Assembly (NCBI GenBank): GCA_023053685.1
Contig: JALIGW010000005.1
Coordinates: 53,962,742 to 54,026,741 of the forward strand
Length of the DNA stretch: 64,000 bases
From: Diadophis punctatus similis
Lineage: Eukaryota; Chordata; Lepidosauria; Squamata; Dipsadidae
Direction: 5' to 3'
The notes under the pieces were generated by a model. That model was not told the origin of the DNA and made no database searches. It saw nothing but the letters and a program-made list of their open reading frames with translations. Numbering within the stretch: position 1 is the stretch's first letter; every line of letters begins with the position of its first letter. Position numbers and translations under genes: made by a program. This document shows positions 45,574-56,526 of the stretch, piece after piece.

Positions 45574-45956
45574 CAGGTAGTCCTCAACTTACAACCATTC
45601 ATTTAGTGAACATTCAAAACTACGGCAGTGAAAAAGGTGACTTATGACCATTTTTCACACTTATGACCATTGCCGCATTCCCATGGTCACGTGATCAAAA
45701 TTCAGATGCTTGGCAATTGACTCATATTTATGATGGTCGCAGTGTACTGGGGTCATGTGATCACCTTTTCGACAAAAAAGTCAATGGGGAAGCCAGATTC
45801 ACTTAACAACTTCATTATTAATTTAATAACGGTGGTGATTCATTTAACAACTTTGACAACAAATGTTGTAAAATGGGCCAAAACTCACTTAACATCTGTC
45901 TCACTTAGCAACAGAAATTTTGGGCTCATTTGTGGTTGTAAATTGAAGATTACCTG
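45574..45956. mobile_element. Tigger/mariner-like MITE, copy 2
   Basis: Runs CAGGTAGTCCTCAACTTAC to GTAAATTGAAGATTACCTG, with TA on both sides. Shares its body with the copies at 25846, 50640, 57529 and 58367. Confidence 0.85.
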
Positions 45957-45959
45957 TAT

Positions 45960-47059
45960 ACTGAAAGATAAGACATATTTACACTTGAAATGCTACATGC
46001 TTCTTTTATGGTGGTGAAAATGAGTAACACTTTTGAACAGCAATATGATATATTCAATCCAATGTGCCTATGTTTCAAGAAATGTAGAGCATATAAATAT
46101 AAGTGATGTACTGATTAAAAATTACCTTAAGAAAATGGGGCATGATATGATGCCAGTGATGATGGTTTTTTCCCCAATTATATTCATCTCCAACTAAAAA
46201 AAATCCTGTCATATGAAAAAGTAATGTTAGATACTTACCAAGCTCATGCAAACTCTCCCCTCACCCGAGGCAGCTGCAGAATTCATATTTTAGTTAAATA
46301 AAATGACCAAAGCTTTATATCCCTGCATGCATTATCGTGTCACACATACAAGAGGGGTGACCCATCTCTTGGTTCATCTTTTGGCCTGTGGATGTTGATG
46401 TTCTCTCCCCACTTTTTGTTTTCTCACACACTTTACCTTTCTTTCACAATGCTATTTTCTCCACATGGCCACAGATGATATTTTTGGCCTTTTCACTAGT
46501 CAGCCATGGACCATCAGCTGTCCAGATAGCAGAATTTTTAAATCTGCCTTAGCAGGAAAAAAAAAAGGAATAGAACTGCCAGATCTAAGCTACAAAAATC
46601 TAGTAGGGAAATGGATATTGATCAGTTAAGAAGCGGTCAAAAGGAGAGTCCATTAGATAGTGTGATGAAGGGCAAAGTTTAAAAAGCTGGCTTGTGTGAC
46701 ATTATTCTGAACATTTAGCTATCCTGGCTAGGAAAGAATTAGAAGTCAAAATAATTGTGTTGATTATTTATCAAGACCTGAATATAATTTCATTTCTTTG
46801 TGAAACGCAGAACCAGAAAAGTAGAAAACAAATTTTAACAGATTGTGACTGTAACTGAGCATCTGTAACTGAGGAAAAAAGTAATATAAAAGAGCCCGCT
46901 TTGATAAATTAAAGTATCATATTTTTCTCTTTTGTGTCTCATTATCTATTTGTGTAGCTTTTCTTCTTACAGAAAAATAACAATGTTAACTTTAATGCAG
47001 AATTTGAACACTTTATTGCTTATCCATGTGAGTTAAACAAATCCATTTGCCTTCTTCAG
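45960..47059. other. Intergenic, nothing recognised
   Basis: AT-rich sequence with no ORF or repeat that I can support. Confidence 0.5.
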
Positions 47060-47205
47060 CTCTGACTGAATGGTCCTTCAGAATGGAATCCTTCCATTCC
47101 CCACCATCCAGTCAGAGCTGAAGAAGCTTCTTGGATGAGAAGCAAAACGTCTTCAAAGAAAAACCAGAAAGTCCAGTTGCTTCTTGAAAAAGCATCTTTG
47201 GGATA
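47060..47205 (+). mobile_element. Penelope-like element 3' remnant with hammerhead-like stem
   Basis: CTGAAGA (47118-47124), stem GCTTC (47126-47130) with GAAGC (47139-47143), AAAA (47144-47147) and CGTC make a nearly complete hammerhead outline. It continues TTCAAAGAAAAACCAGAAAG TCCAGTTGC, as at 4411-4530. The invariant GAAA is AAAA here. Confidence 0.6.
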
Positions 47206-47762
47206 AGAAAGGTGGAGCTTGTCAGAACTAAGATGGGAGATAATCAGAAAATACTTGCACTGGGGATTATATTGGTAAGTTTTTTTAAAAGTCCAAGAAG
47301 CAGATTAGTTCAAACTAGTTCCATACTACTTCCAAGAATATGGCATGGTGGTATAAGTAATCAAGTCCAATGCCAACACACCATTACCTTAGATGAGGCC
47401 TGCACAACTCATAGAGGCAAAAGAGCCAGAATTAATCTTAACCTCAGAAATAATCACAAAGGAATAGCTGTTGCTATTGAAGCTGGTGAGCCTGATTTAA
47501 TTGTAGAGTTTTGCCCGATCATCACAAACCCAACAGCCTTATTTATTTATCTTTTAATTTGGAAGTAGAGGTTTTGATCTTTGTTATAATTTTATCTACT
47601 TGTATACCACTAAATCAATACAGACTCAACACTTTGTAAAACAATCAACAACATCCATAACCATTACATGTAATTATGTAATTATGAACAATTGATAAAT
47701 AATTCAAAACAACTGGTAAATAATCAAATACACTTTTAAGAACTTTCATTAAGTCTTACTTA

Positions 47763-49583
47763 GTGGCGATACGGGCGGCAAAATGTTCGCATTTTTCCGC
47801 TCTTATTGCGTCCGCTGACTCCCGCCCAGCCACCCTGTTTAGGGTGACCCGCACCCTTCTGGCTAAGGAGGAAGGCGGAGATCCCTTGCAGGGTAGAGCT
47901 GAGGAATTTTCTCGGTTTCTGGCGGATAAAGTCATTCAGATTCGGACAGACCTGGACTCCGATTGGGCAGTACAGGCCGAGACAACTGGGGCAGGTCTTA
48001 GTCCGGTTATCTGGGATAGGTTTGAACCGGTGACTCCTGAGGATGTAGACAAGGCCATAGGAGCGATGAGCTCCGCCACTTGTTTATTGGACCCGTGCCC
48101 CTCCTGGCTGGTTTCGGCCACCAGGGAGGTGTCACGCGGCTGGCTCCAGGCGTTGGTCAATGCTTCCTTGAGAGAGGGGTCCGTCCCGCAGCCCTTAAAA
48201 GCTGCGGTGGTGAGACCCCTCCTCAAGAAGCCTTCCCTGGACCCGGCGGATTTAAAGAACTTCCGTCCAGTCTCCAACCTTCCCTTCGCGGGGAAGGTTG
48301 TTGAGAAAGTGGTGGCGCTCCAGCTCCTACGGCTGTTGGATGACACGGATTTTCTGGATCCCTTTCAATCAGGTTTCAGGCGCGGCTACAGTACGGAAAC
48401 GGCTTTGGTCACCCTGATGGATGATCTCTGGCGAGCCCGGGATGGAGGTTATTCCTCTATCCTGGTGCTACTTGACCTCTCAGCGGCCTTCGATACCATT
48501 GACCATGGTATCCTTCTGCGTCGTCTCGGAGAGGTGGGGGTGGGCGGCACTGTTTTGCAGTGGTTCTCCTCCTTCCTCTCTGACAGGACGCAATCGGTGT
48601 TGACAGGGGGGTAGAGGTCGAGCCCTAGGCCCCTACTATGTGGGGTGCCTCAGGGCTCGGTCCTCTCGCCCATCCTGTTTAATATCTACATGAAGCCACT
48701 GGGTGAGATCATCCGACGACACGGAGTGAGGTATCAGCAATATGCTGATGATACCCAGTTGTACATCTCCACCCCGTCTCAATTCGGGGAAGCCGTAGAC
48801 GTAATGGGCCGCTGCCTGGATGATGTTAGGGTCTGGATGGGGAAGAACCGACTAAAACTTAACCCTGACAAGACAGAGTGGTTATGGATATTGCCTCCTA
48901 AGGACGTGACCAACTGTCCCTCCTTGGTTCTTGGGGGAGAGAAATTAGCTCCCTCAGAACGGGTCCGCAATTTGGGTGTCCTCCTAGATCCACAGCTTAA
49001 ATTGGAACAACATCTTTCAGCTGTGGCTAGGGGGACCTTTGCACAAGTACGTCTTGTGCACCAATTGCGACCCTACTTGGAGAGGGAGGCACTTCTCACA
49101 GTTACTCATGCCCTCATCACCTCACGGCTGGATTACTGCAATGCGCTCTACATGGGGCTACCCTTGAAGAGTGTCTGGCGACTACAATTGGTGCAAAATG
49201 CAGCTGCGCGAGCTGTGGTGGGTGTACCTAGATGCACCCACATAACACCTATCCTCCGCCAGCTGCATTGGTTGCCCATTAGTCTCCGGATCCAATTCAA
49301 GGTGTTGGTCGTTACCTTTAAAGCCCTACATGGCTCAGGGCCAGGTTACCTTCGGGACCGCATCCTGCCGCATACCTCCCTACGACCGGTCAGGGCCCAC
49401 AGAGTCGGCCTCCTCCAGGTCCCGTCGACCAAACAATGTCGGTTGGCGGGGCCAAGGGGGAGGGCCTTCTCTGTGGGAGCTCCCTCCCTGTGGAACCAGC
49501 TCCCCCCGGAGATCAGGACTATCCCCACCCTGCTGGCCTTCCGGAAAGCAATAAAAACTTGGCTCTTCCGGCAGGCGGGGTGA
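47763..49583 (+). pseudogene. L2-type LINE ORF2, 5'-truncated, one in-frame stop
   Basis: A 607-codon frame is interrupted only by TAG at 48612-48614. It lacks the endonuclease domain and begins in the linker before RT. RT motifs in order: DLKNFRPVSNLPF, FQSGFRRGYSTETALV, LVLLDLSAAFDTIDHGIL (first Asp), then after the stop PQGSVLSPILFNIYMKPLG and the catalytic QYADDTQLYIS. It ends KTWLFRQAG. The remainder is otherwise undamaged, so the copy is fairly young. Confidence 0.88.
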
Positions 49584-49752
49584 AAGCGTGACGATACTCT
49601 TTTAATTTTTATATGCTATATGTTTTTTAACTATTTTATTTATTGCATTGTATTGTCGAATGGATCCAAATATGTTGTGAGCCGCCCAGAGTCCCTAGGG
49701 AGTTGGGCGGCATACAAATCCATTTAATTAAATTAAATTTAATTAAATTAAA
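49584..49752 (+). mobile_element. L2-type LINE 3' UTR and tail
   Basis: Follows the ORF. Carries GAGCCGCCCAGAGTCCCTAG GGAGTTGGGCGG and then an A/T tail of TTTAATTAAA units instead of pure AAAT. Confidence 0.8.
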
Positions 49753-50639
49753 GGATAATTATAGTGCTGAAGAATAAACAAATAAGAGAACCAATAAAAT
49801 ATTAATAAGAAAATCAATATAAAGTAAATATAAAGTAATTCAAAATGAAATAAAGATGGCGATTGCAAATTATTCAACCAAACACTTTTGGAAATTTTTT
49901 CCACAGCTTCCAGAAATGAGAAGGGATCAAGCAAGTTATACCGTAATTCTAAGGAGAGGGTTTGCCACAAAGCCGCACCAGAGCAGCAACTGAGAAACAA
50001 TGTCTCCTGGCTTTTATTCCCCTTAGTTCACAAAAATGGGTTATGACCAAATGTACTGATTGCTCAAACTGGAAATTACCCAAGAGTTATTTTTAAATGA
50101 GTGCAAAACCAGAATTGCAGTTTTATTAGTGGTTTGGACAGTTTTAGGAGGCGGTTTGTGGTTATGTATACACTGTAGACTCAACCAGGTTAAGAACAGA
50201 ATAAGAACTGTGGAAATATTTATGCATTTGTGCAACTATAATATAAGCTGCTCTGTTCTCGTTTTCCATTCTCACTTGGCAGTTAGCCCTGATAGAAAAT
50301 TATCCCCCAAAATACAATATATCACTCTCAAGACCTATAGCAAAGATCCTTCACTGCAGCACTGCTATGATTGGCTGATCTTTTTCACAGATTTGAAAGC
50401 CAAAGAGTTATCATATATCTTTGTTTAGCATGCACAGAACATACAGCAATAAGGCCACACCATCTAGTCACACAGCAGAAAAAGGCAGAAAGATAATTAT
50501 AACCAGAAATAGAAGAAATTCTAACTTATCAAAAAAGTATACTGAAAACTTCTGAGAAAACATATTCAGAATTGCACTGATATTTGTATGGGATTTCTTA
50601 GGAAGTTCTATCTAGCTTCTGAACCTAGTTAAGGTTAGT
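49753..50639. other. Intergenic, nothing recognised
   Basis: Contains a 122-codon ORF at 50060-50428 with no recognisable family, repeat or splice support; probably chance. Confidence 0.5.
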
Positions 50640-51040
50640 CAGTTATTCCTTGACCTACGACTATCATTGAGCCTGGAATTACGGTTTTAAGTCATGATGG
50701 TCATTAAGTGCATCACCACATAGCTACACACAATTTTATGATCTTTTCTGTGGTGCTTATTAAATGAATCAATGGTTATCAAGTGAATGTGGCAGTCACT
50801 AAGTAATCCCATTTTAGTTAACGCCATCTTCTGGCAAAAAATGCTGAAAACCGTGGTCACATGATTGTGGACATTGCAAACAGATGTAAATGTGGGCTGA
50901 TTACCAAGCATCCAAAATGTGATCAGGTGACTATGGGGGTTGGCTGTTAGAACTTCAAAACTGGTTGTTAATAATTCTGGGGAGGTCTGTCATAACTTTG
51001 AATGGTTGCAAAGTGACCAATCACAAGTCAAGGACTACCT
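50640..51040. mobile_element. Tigger/mariner-like MITE, copy 3 (diverged)
   Basis: Starts about CAGTTATTCCTTGACCTACG and ends near CAAGTCAAGGACTACCT. The body keeps the GGTCACATGATTGTGG and TTATTAAATGAATCAATGG type phrases. Older than the other copies. Confidence 0.65.
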
Positions 51041-52550
51041 ATGATTAGAAGGCTTACCATACTGTTTTTTCTTAATTCTGATGAAAAATATTGTAAACAT
51101 CAACTCTCATTGATGATCTTTTGAGTCTGACAGGAAATGAATGGGCTGAAAAAATAATCCATGTAAATATTCTCCACTATAAAATGATTAGCCCGCATTG
51201 TACCAATGCAGTCTACCTTTATTTACTTATTTGAATTTAATAGCCACACAACTCTTCTATTTTCATTTTTCCCATTTGCAGAGCTCAATGGATAAACTTA
51301 GACAAACATCTCCGTTTTCCTGCATGTGAGGTCCATTTCTTTGGGGCTGCAGCTTCTACTACACTCCTAGTTCCAGCAAGAAATGATATGTAAGGAAAAT
51401 TGTGATTCAAAAATACAGTGTGGACAGTTTGATGTCCTCATTGGTTACTCTTATTTTTTAAGTTTAATAACAGACTGGTATCTTGCAGTGACACCCAGGA
51501 GGATCATTATTTTTGAAGCAGGATTCCTTGGAGATTAATTATGCAACTCCGTTACTTATGATGAATCCAGAAGATCACAATAAGGATTTTTTTTATATGG
51601 CTGGGATTTTCTAGAGTAATGTGCTTTTAAAAATCTAGAATCTTTCTGAGGAAAAAAGACATCTGCTAGTACATTGTAGCACAGCCTACCTTTTAGGGAT
51701 ATAGAGATCAGGATAACTAGCAGATTACAGCATTAGAGTTGAAACAGAATTTCATCTAAAAGAAAATGTACCTGTGATACTAATCAAAACTTCAGCTTTC
51801 TATTTTGAAAAAAAATATTTTTAGTCCTCCATGTGGCAGGCAGATGTCTAAGCTAAGAAATATCTGAATAGTATCTGAATTTTTGAGTTAAACCCTACAA
51901 ACTGCACTTTCTAAAATAAAACAAGAAGCATTGTCCAATCTACAATATTAGCCATTATTTGATCTGATATACATGTTGAAATAACAATGTCCTTAAAAGA
52001 TGAACAATAATCCATTTTTAACCTTACTTTTTGGTAAGAGATCATTCATATGGAAATAAGAAAAAGCAGCATGCTCCCTTTGCCCCTATCCAGAAGAAAT
52101 ATTCTTTTCTGTCAGAAGAAAATTGACCTGGCTCCATATTTTGTTCAGAGAAGAATTGTTTCACTCTTTCCTATTAGAAATAATGCTGGTAAGAATTTGG
52201 TGGAAGTTATGTTATATGTCTCAAATTAAAGTGGATGACAGCATGATTACTGGGCTTAATCTTTGAGAACAGATCTGGGAGTTTTGCTGTCTAAAAATTG
52301 AGATAGAAATGCTTTAATCATACTAAATTTTAAATAGCCAATTTCATCTGAGGCAGTCCAGAAACATGCAATAGGCTTCACTGTTAAATATAAGTTTGTT
52401 CCACAACGGCTCTTATTATATGGTATGGACAAATTAACAGTCTTCAATTAGCAAAAGTGTTAGGCATAACCTTAGAATTAATCTTAATTGCATTTTAGCA
52501 ACCAATGCAGTCTTAGTCCCAATTTCATTAATGACCATATAATTCCAATT
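51041..52550. other. Intergenic, nothing recognised
   Basis: AT-rich sequence, no supportable gene or repeat. Confidence 0.5.
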
Positions 52551-52559
52551 CAATCATTT

Positions 52560-52745
52560 CCTCCAAGGAAAGATTGAAAGCAAACGAAGTCCAGGCAGAA
52601 GAAGAACACCATGGCTTCAAAATCTAAGGGACTGGCTTGGACAAAACTCAACAACGGTTGTACAGTTGTGCGGCAGTTGATAAAAATAAGATTGCCAACA
52701 TGATCGCCAAAGTCCGATGGCGGATATGGCACAAGAAGAATCATT
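52560..52745 (+). pseudogene. Degenerate LINE 3' coding fragment
   Basis: Conceptual translation shows KRSPGRRRTPWLQNLRDW-like sequence, followed by VRWRIWHKKN. The GRRR-x-WLQNLRDW pattern is typical of the C-terminus of RT proteins from RTE-like or related LINEs. It is frameshifted and short, and the clade is uncertain. Confidence 0.5.
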
Positions 52746-53454
52746 TTAGGGGTGGGAAGAGACACCTCTTTGACAAAAGGATGTTGTTCTTAGGGTGCTT
52801 AAACGTACTGTCAGTCTTGCTGTAGAAGTGTTTTACATATACAGTGCTATGTTAATAAAATAAACATAAACTGCTACTCTCAGTAGTTTAAAAATAGAAA
52901 TAACCACTCTCTTTCAAGTCAGGGATTCTTCAGTAGAATAATTCTTCAAAAGAATGTCAAATTTCACCAAGCCTTAACTTTCAAGTTTTGGAAGATGGAA
53001 TAATATTCTCTTAACTTCAGAAATAGATGGCGTGGAGCTGAAGACCTGATCCTTGAATTGGGAGAGAAAAACATTTTTTTACTTTGCAAAGGGACTTTTT
53101 TACCCACCCAAAAATATGAATCACTAAGTAATTCAAGAAAAGCAAAAAGCATTTATTAAGGGAGATCATATCTTTATATAGGGTATAAATATAGGGTACA
53201 GAAATGAATGATACATTTAGTATATATGATATGTGGGAAAGCAATTGATCAGATGTGATTAAATGTGAGAATCGAACAATGGAAAACATTGATTCTAAAA
53301 GTGGCAAATTTATGGGTTACATTAGAACTTCTTTTTCCAGTTGAGCTTGTAACTTTCTTAAAACTTGCAAGGGTGTTCAAGGACATTCAGAATAAGTTCC
53401 CTCTCCTGCTGAAAAGATTAGTTATTGCCCATAAAAGAAATGGTTTTGGCTATA

Positions 53455-53471
53455 AGGAAAACATGGTTTCC
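53455..53471. repeat. 17-bp target duplication, left
   Basis: AGGAAAACATGGTTTCC, repeated exactly at 55635-55651. Confidence 0.9.
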
Positions 53472-55634
53472 AGAAGACCAGAAGTGTCGCGGTGAGACGG
53501 GCTGGAAATAGTGGGCTCCGATGAGCACCGTGAAAATCCAGCCCGACGAACCGTTGTCGGAGGATCCTTTGGATCGGAACCGTCCTGGAGGGACGGTGAA
53601 GAAGGAGAGGCATCTTGAACGACCAAGAGGAACAAGGCAAGTTTCTCGAAGGTCGGAGACAAGCTCTCTAAACCGGCGACGGGGGCAGCGGCCATTTGCA
53701 AGGACCGCTTCAAAACTGGGGCAACTGGAATAAGATTTGAGCAGGAGCGGAGTTGGAACGGAGTGTTGGGATCGGGTGAGTGATTCACCAACATATAGAC
53801 AAGGAAATTTCAAATTGGATTACTAAAAGTCATCCCGGAGCAGTAATTAGTGGCTAACTGACACCTGGGGAATTTTAAGGGAGGAGAAAGACAAAGAGGA
53901 GGCTGAAACACCAAAGCTCAAGAAGTATCCCGCTTTGATGATTAACTTTGAAATTAAAAACAATAAAAGGAGAAAATTTGAGGAAAAACATTTTCTATGT
54001 GGAATTAAAGCATTGTTGATACCTTTGATAATCATCTGGTAGGAGTCTGTGGTGGATTTAAAAGAGCCATCTGCTGGTGGAAAAAGAGCACTACAATATT
54101 TCTTGGAAGACAGAGGAGGAAAAAAAATACAGAAGTACAGCTGTGGATTTTGACCTTGGCTATTAAAGGAAAAGATAAAGAGTCTGTGAGAACAACTAAG
54201 GAGTGTCTATGTGCCTATTCTACTTGGTGCTGATTTTGCAAAGTTGTGGAAGGTAAGAAAAATTTGATTTGGAGTGCTTTGGACTAAATTTGACTTGGAC
54301 ATTTGAATTGGGGGGGGGGAGGAAAAGAAAGAGACTATATGGATTTTAGAATTTAATTAAATGAGATTGGATTTAAAATATAAAATTTGTCTAATGGGTA
54401 ACATGGGAGACTTTGATATATGAGGAGTTACTTGAAATGTTAAAGGAAGCACGTGACACCTTAAAGGATATTATAAAGCCAGAAATTTTGTTGGAAAATA
54501 CACAGCAGGTAATAAGTGAGGAAGTGTTAAAAGAAAAACAAAATAACTTTGAAGGGGAAAGAAATGAGGATAAATCACAGGTAGATGACCTTACTGAGAT
54601 TCACAATAATACTAAAAGAGTAGATAAAGGGGAAGTTCCCTTAATAAAGAATGAATTAAAAGAAATACAAGCAGATGATTTTACTGAGTTTCACAGTAAT
54701 ATTAAAAGAGTAGATGGGGGAAATGTCTCTCAAAAAAGAGGCAAATAAAGGCCAAACAGAGAAAAAAGAACAAACTAAAGGAAATACAGTCAGATGATTT
54801 TACTGGGTTTTACAGCAATACACAAAAAGCAGATAGAGGGAAGCACCTTTCAAAAAAGAAGCAAATAAAGGCCAAAAAGAGAAAGAATGGGAAGAATTTA
54901 GAAATCATGGGGAGAATTATTCAAAGAATAGACCTGACCGGAAGGGAAAAGAATCAGAATAAAAGGTACAATATTTACAAAAGAAAAAAAAGAAAAAGAA
55001 GAAAGTAAAAGAACGGGAGAAAAAAGGAGAAAATTAACTAAAGGTGGAATTTTTGAGAGACCAAAAGAAAATGGTTAAGAGGGGAAGGTTAATGGAAAGG
55101 AGGAAGGAAAATATGACACAATTTATACACTTAGGGGAATGGTATTAATATTGATATATCATATGTAAGATTTGAAATATGATGATGTATGATGTTATAT
55201 TGTAAAATGATGGTGTTTATTGTATTGTATTGTAAAATGATGAGGTTTAGTAAAACAGAACAGCAGATGGAATAAAAAAACAAATTGGTATAATTGAGAA
55301 AATGACTTAAAACAAAAACTAAAGTGGAAATGTTAAAACTGAGATGGGGAATTTGGAAAATATATTTAGTAATAGAGAAAAAAGAAAATAATTGAGATTA
55401 TTTTAAGAGTTTAGAAATAAGGAGCAATTAGTGATATTGTCTATGTATTAAAGAGGAAAATAAATTAAGAGGAAAAATATGGAAATAGAATTTTATGGTG
55501 GAAATTGGGAAACAAAAATATGATGTAAAATGAACTATGTAAAAGGAATATAAGTGTGACCCGAACAACACTCTGTTCACAAAATGTATTTGTAATTATA
55601 ATTGAAAAAACAAAAAACTTTAAATTGGAAAAAT
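53472..55634 (+). mobile_element. L1-mobilised retroelement lacking RT (ORF1-only or non-autonomous), 2.16 kb
   Basis: An exact 17-bp duplication bounds it on both sides. The 5' end is CpG-rich (53480-53770), then the element turns strongly A-rich, and it ends in an A-rich 3' part, as in LINE-1-type insertion. The only sizeable frame (about 54413-54748) encodes a highly charged, probably coiled protein, followed by decayed repeats of the same charged motif to about 54900. No RT, endonuclease or integrase motif is seen. It resembles half-L1 (ORF1-only) elements in layout, but the family is not identified. Confidence 0.7.
54413..54748 (+). pseudogene. Charged coiled-coil-like ORF in the RT-less retroelement
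   Basis: The frame gives about 111 residues rich in Lys and Glu (YEELLEMLKEARDTLKDIIK). It contains two copies of an ADDFTEFHSNIKRVD-type motif; a third, decayed copy lies downstream at ~54790. The frame opens with TTG, and an ATG-started frame just upstream (54403) runs into TGA, so a frameshift is likely. It could be the remains of a LINE ORF1. No known domain is recognised. Confidence 0.4.
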
Positions 55635-55651
55635 AGGAAAACATGGTTTCC

Positions 55652-56249
55652 TGAATTTCAAAAGGTGGCATGGATATCATGCCAAAATGCTAATATTACG
55701 TTTATTAAAATGCTAATAATGAAGCCTAAAATTCCAAGTAACAGTTTGTGTACAGTTTATTTCCAATAAGCCTTTGCACCCCACATTTTCAAAAAAATTA
55801 AATGAAAACTCCCAGCTTTGGGGGAGGGGGACTTTTAATCACATACATACACATAAAAAAGCTGGGATTGTAAAGAACATCCTGCTGGTCATATTCGGCC
55901 CAGATGCTTTTTGGGCAGCCCATGCTTACCATTGCAAATTCACCCACAGCAATCACCTTATGATGATTGCTGATCCCACATTTTCAACACACCTAAAGCC
56001 CTCGCCAGTTGGCCTCTCGATAGTTCAAGCATCTCTGCCCCTCACGGCAGGTGGGTCTTCCATCTCGGCCCCCCCCCCCCGTGTAAAGGTGACCTCCAAC
56101 GTGCAAAATATCTATGAATTTACACCTCCTGTTTTATACACAACGACTGTCACAATACCATATCTGAGGCAGGCAGGGTGGCACTCATTTCCGTTTCAAT
56201 TACAGCAGAGGGTCATCCTGCACCGCGTATTTTGACCGCCCCTCAGCCG
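55652..56249. other. Intergenic sequence 5' of SELENOT
   Basis: The 153-codon ORF at 55774-56235 shows no family traits and ends in the rising GC of the promoter; treated as chance. A poly-C run lies at 56081-56090. Confidence 0.5.
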
Positions 56250-56526
56250 AAGGCGAGGATCTCCTACGACCCTCCCCGAGCGATACCAGCGCCCGGTCGT
56301 TCATTCCCCGCTCCTGAGGAGGAGGGGGGGGGGGCAGGACGGCGGCGGTTGGAGCAGCCTTTCCCTTTGGGCTCGCGATAGGTACATTCCGGCGCAGGCG
56401 CATTACGACGCCGGCTCGCGTGACCTGACCGCTGTCGGCGGAGCGGGCGGCGGAAGCTTTCCACACCCGGGCCCAGGGGGTCGGCGGGGGGGGGGGCTTC
56501 TGGGTCCAGAGGGCAGCGGAAGCAAG
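56250..56526 (+). promoter_or_regulatory. SELENOT: SELENOT CpG-island promoter
   Basis: CpG-dense sequence leads up to the start codon and continues past exon 1 to about 57.0 kb. GCGCAGGCGCA at 56392-56402 is close to the NRF1 consensus. There is no TATA box. The transcription start is not determinable from sequence. Confidence 0.7.

Noticed and set aside
47212..47568. 118-codon ORF
   Set aside because: No recognisable domain, located between two retroelement remnants; most likely chance.
50060..50428. 122-codon ORF with a hydrophobic stretch
   Set aside because: No homologous family recognised and no splice or promoter context; composition looks like random AT-rich DNA.
55774..56235. 153-codon ORF upstream of SELENOT
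   Set aside because: No conserved motif; it overlaps the promoter and includes proline from a poly-C run.
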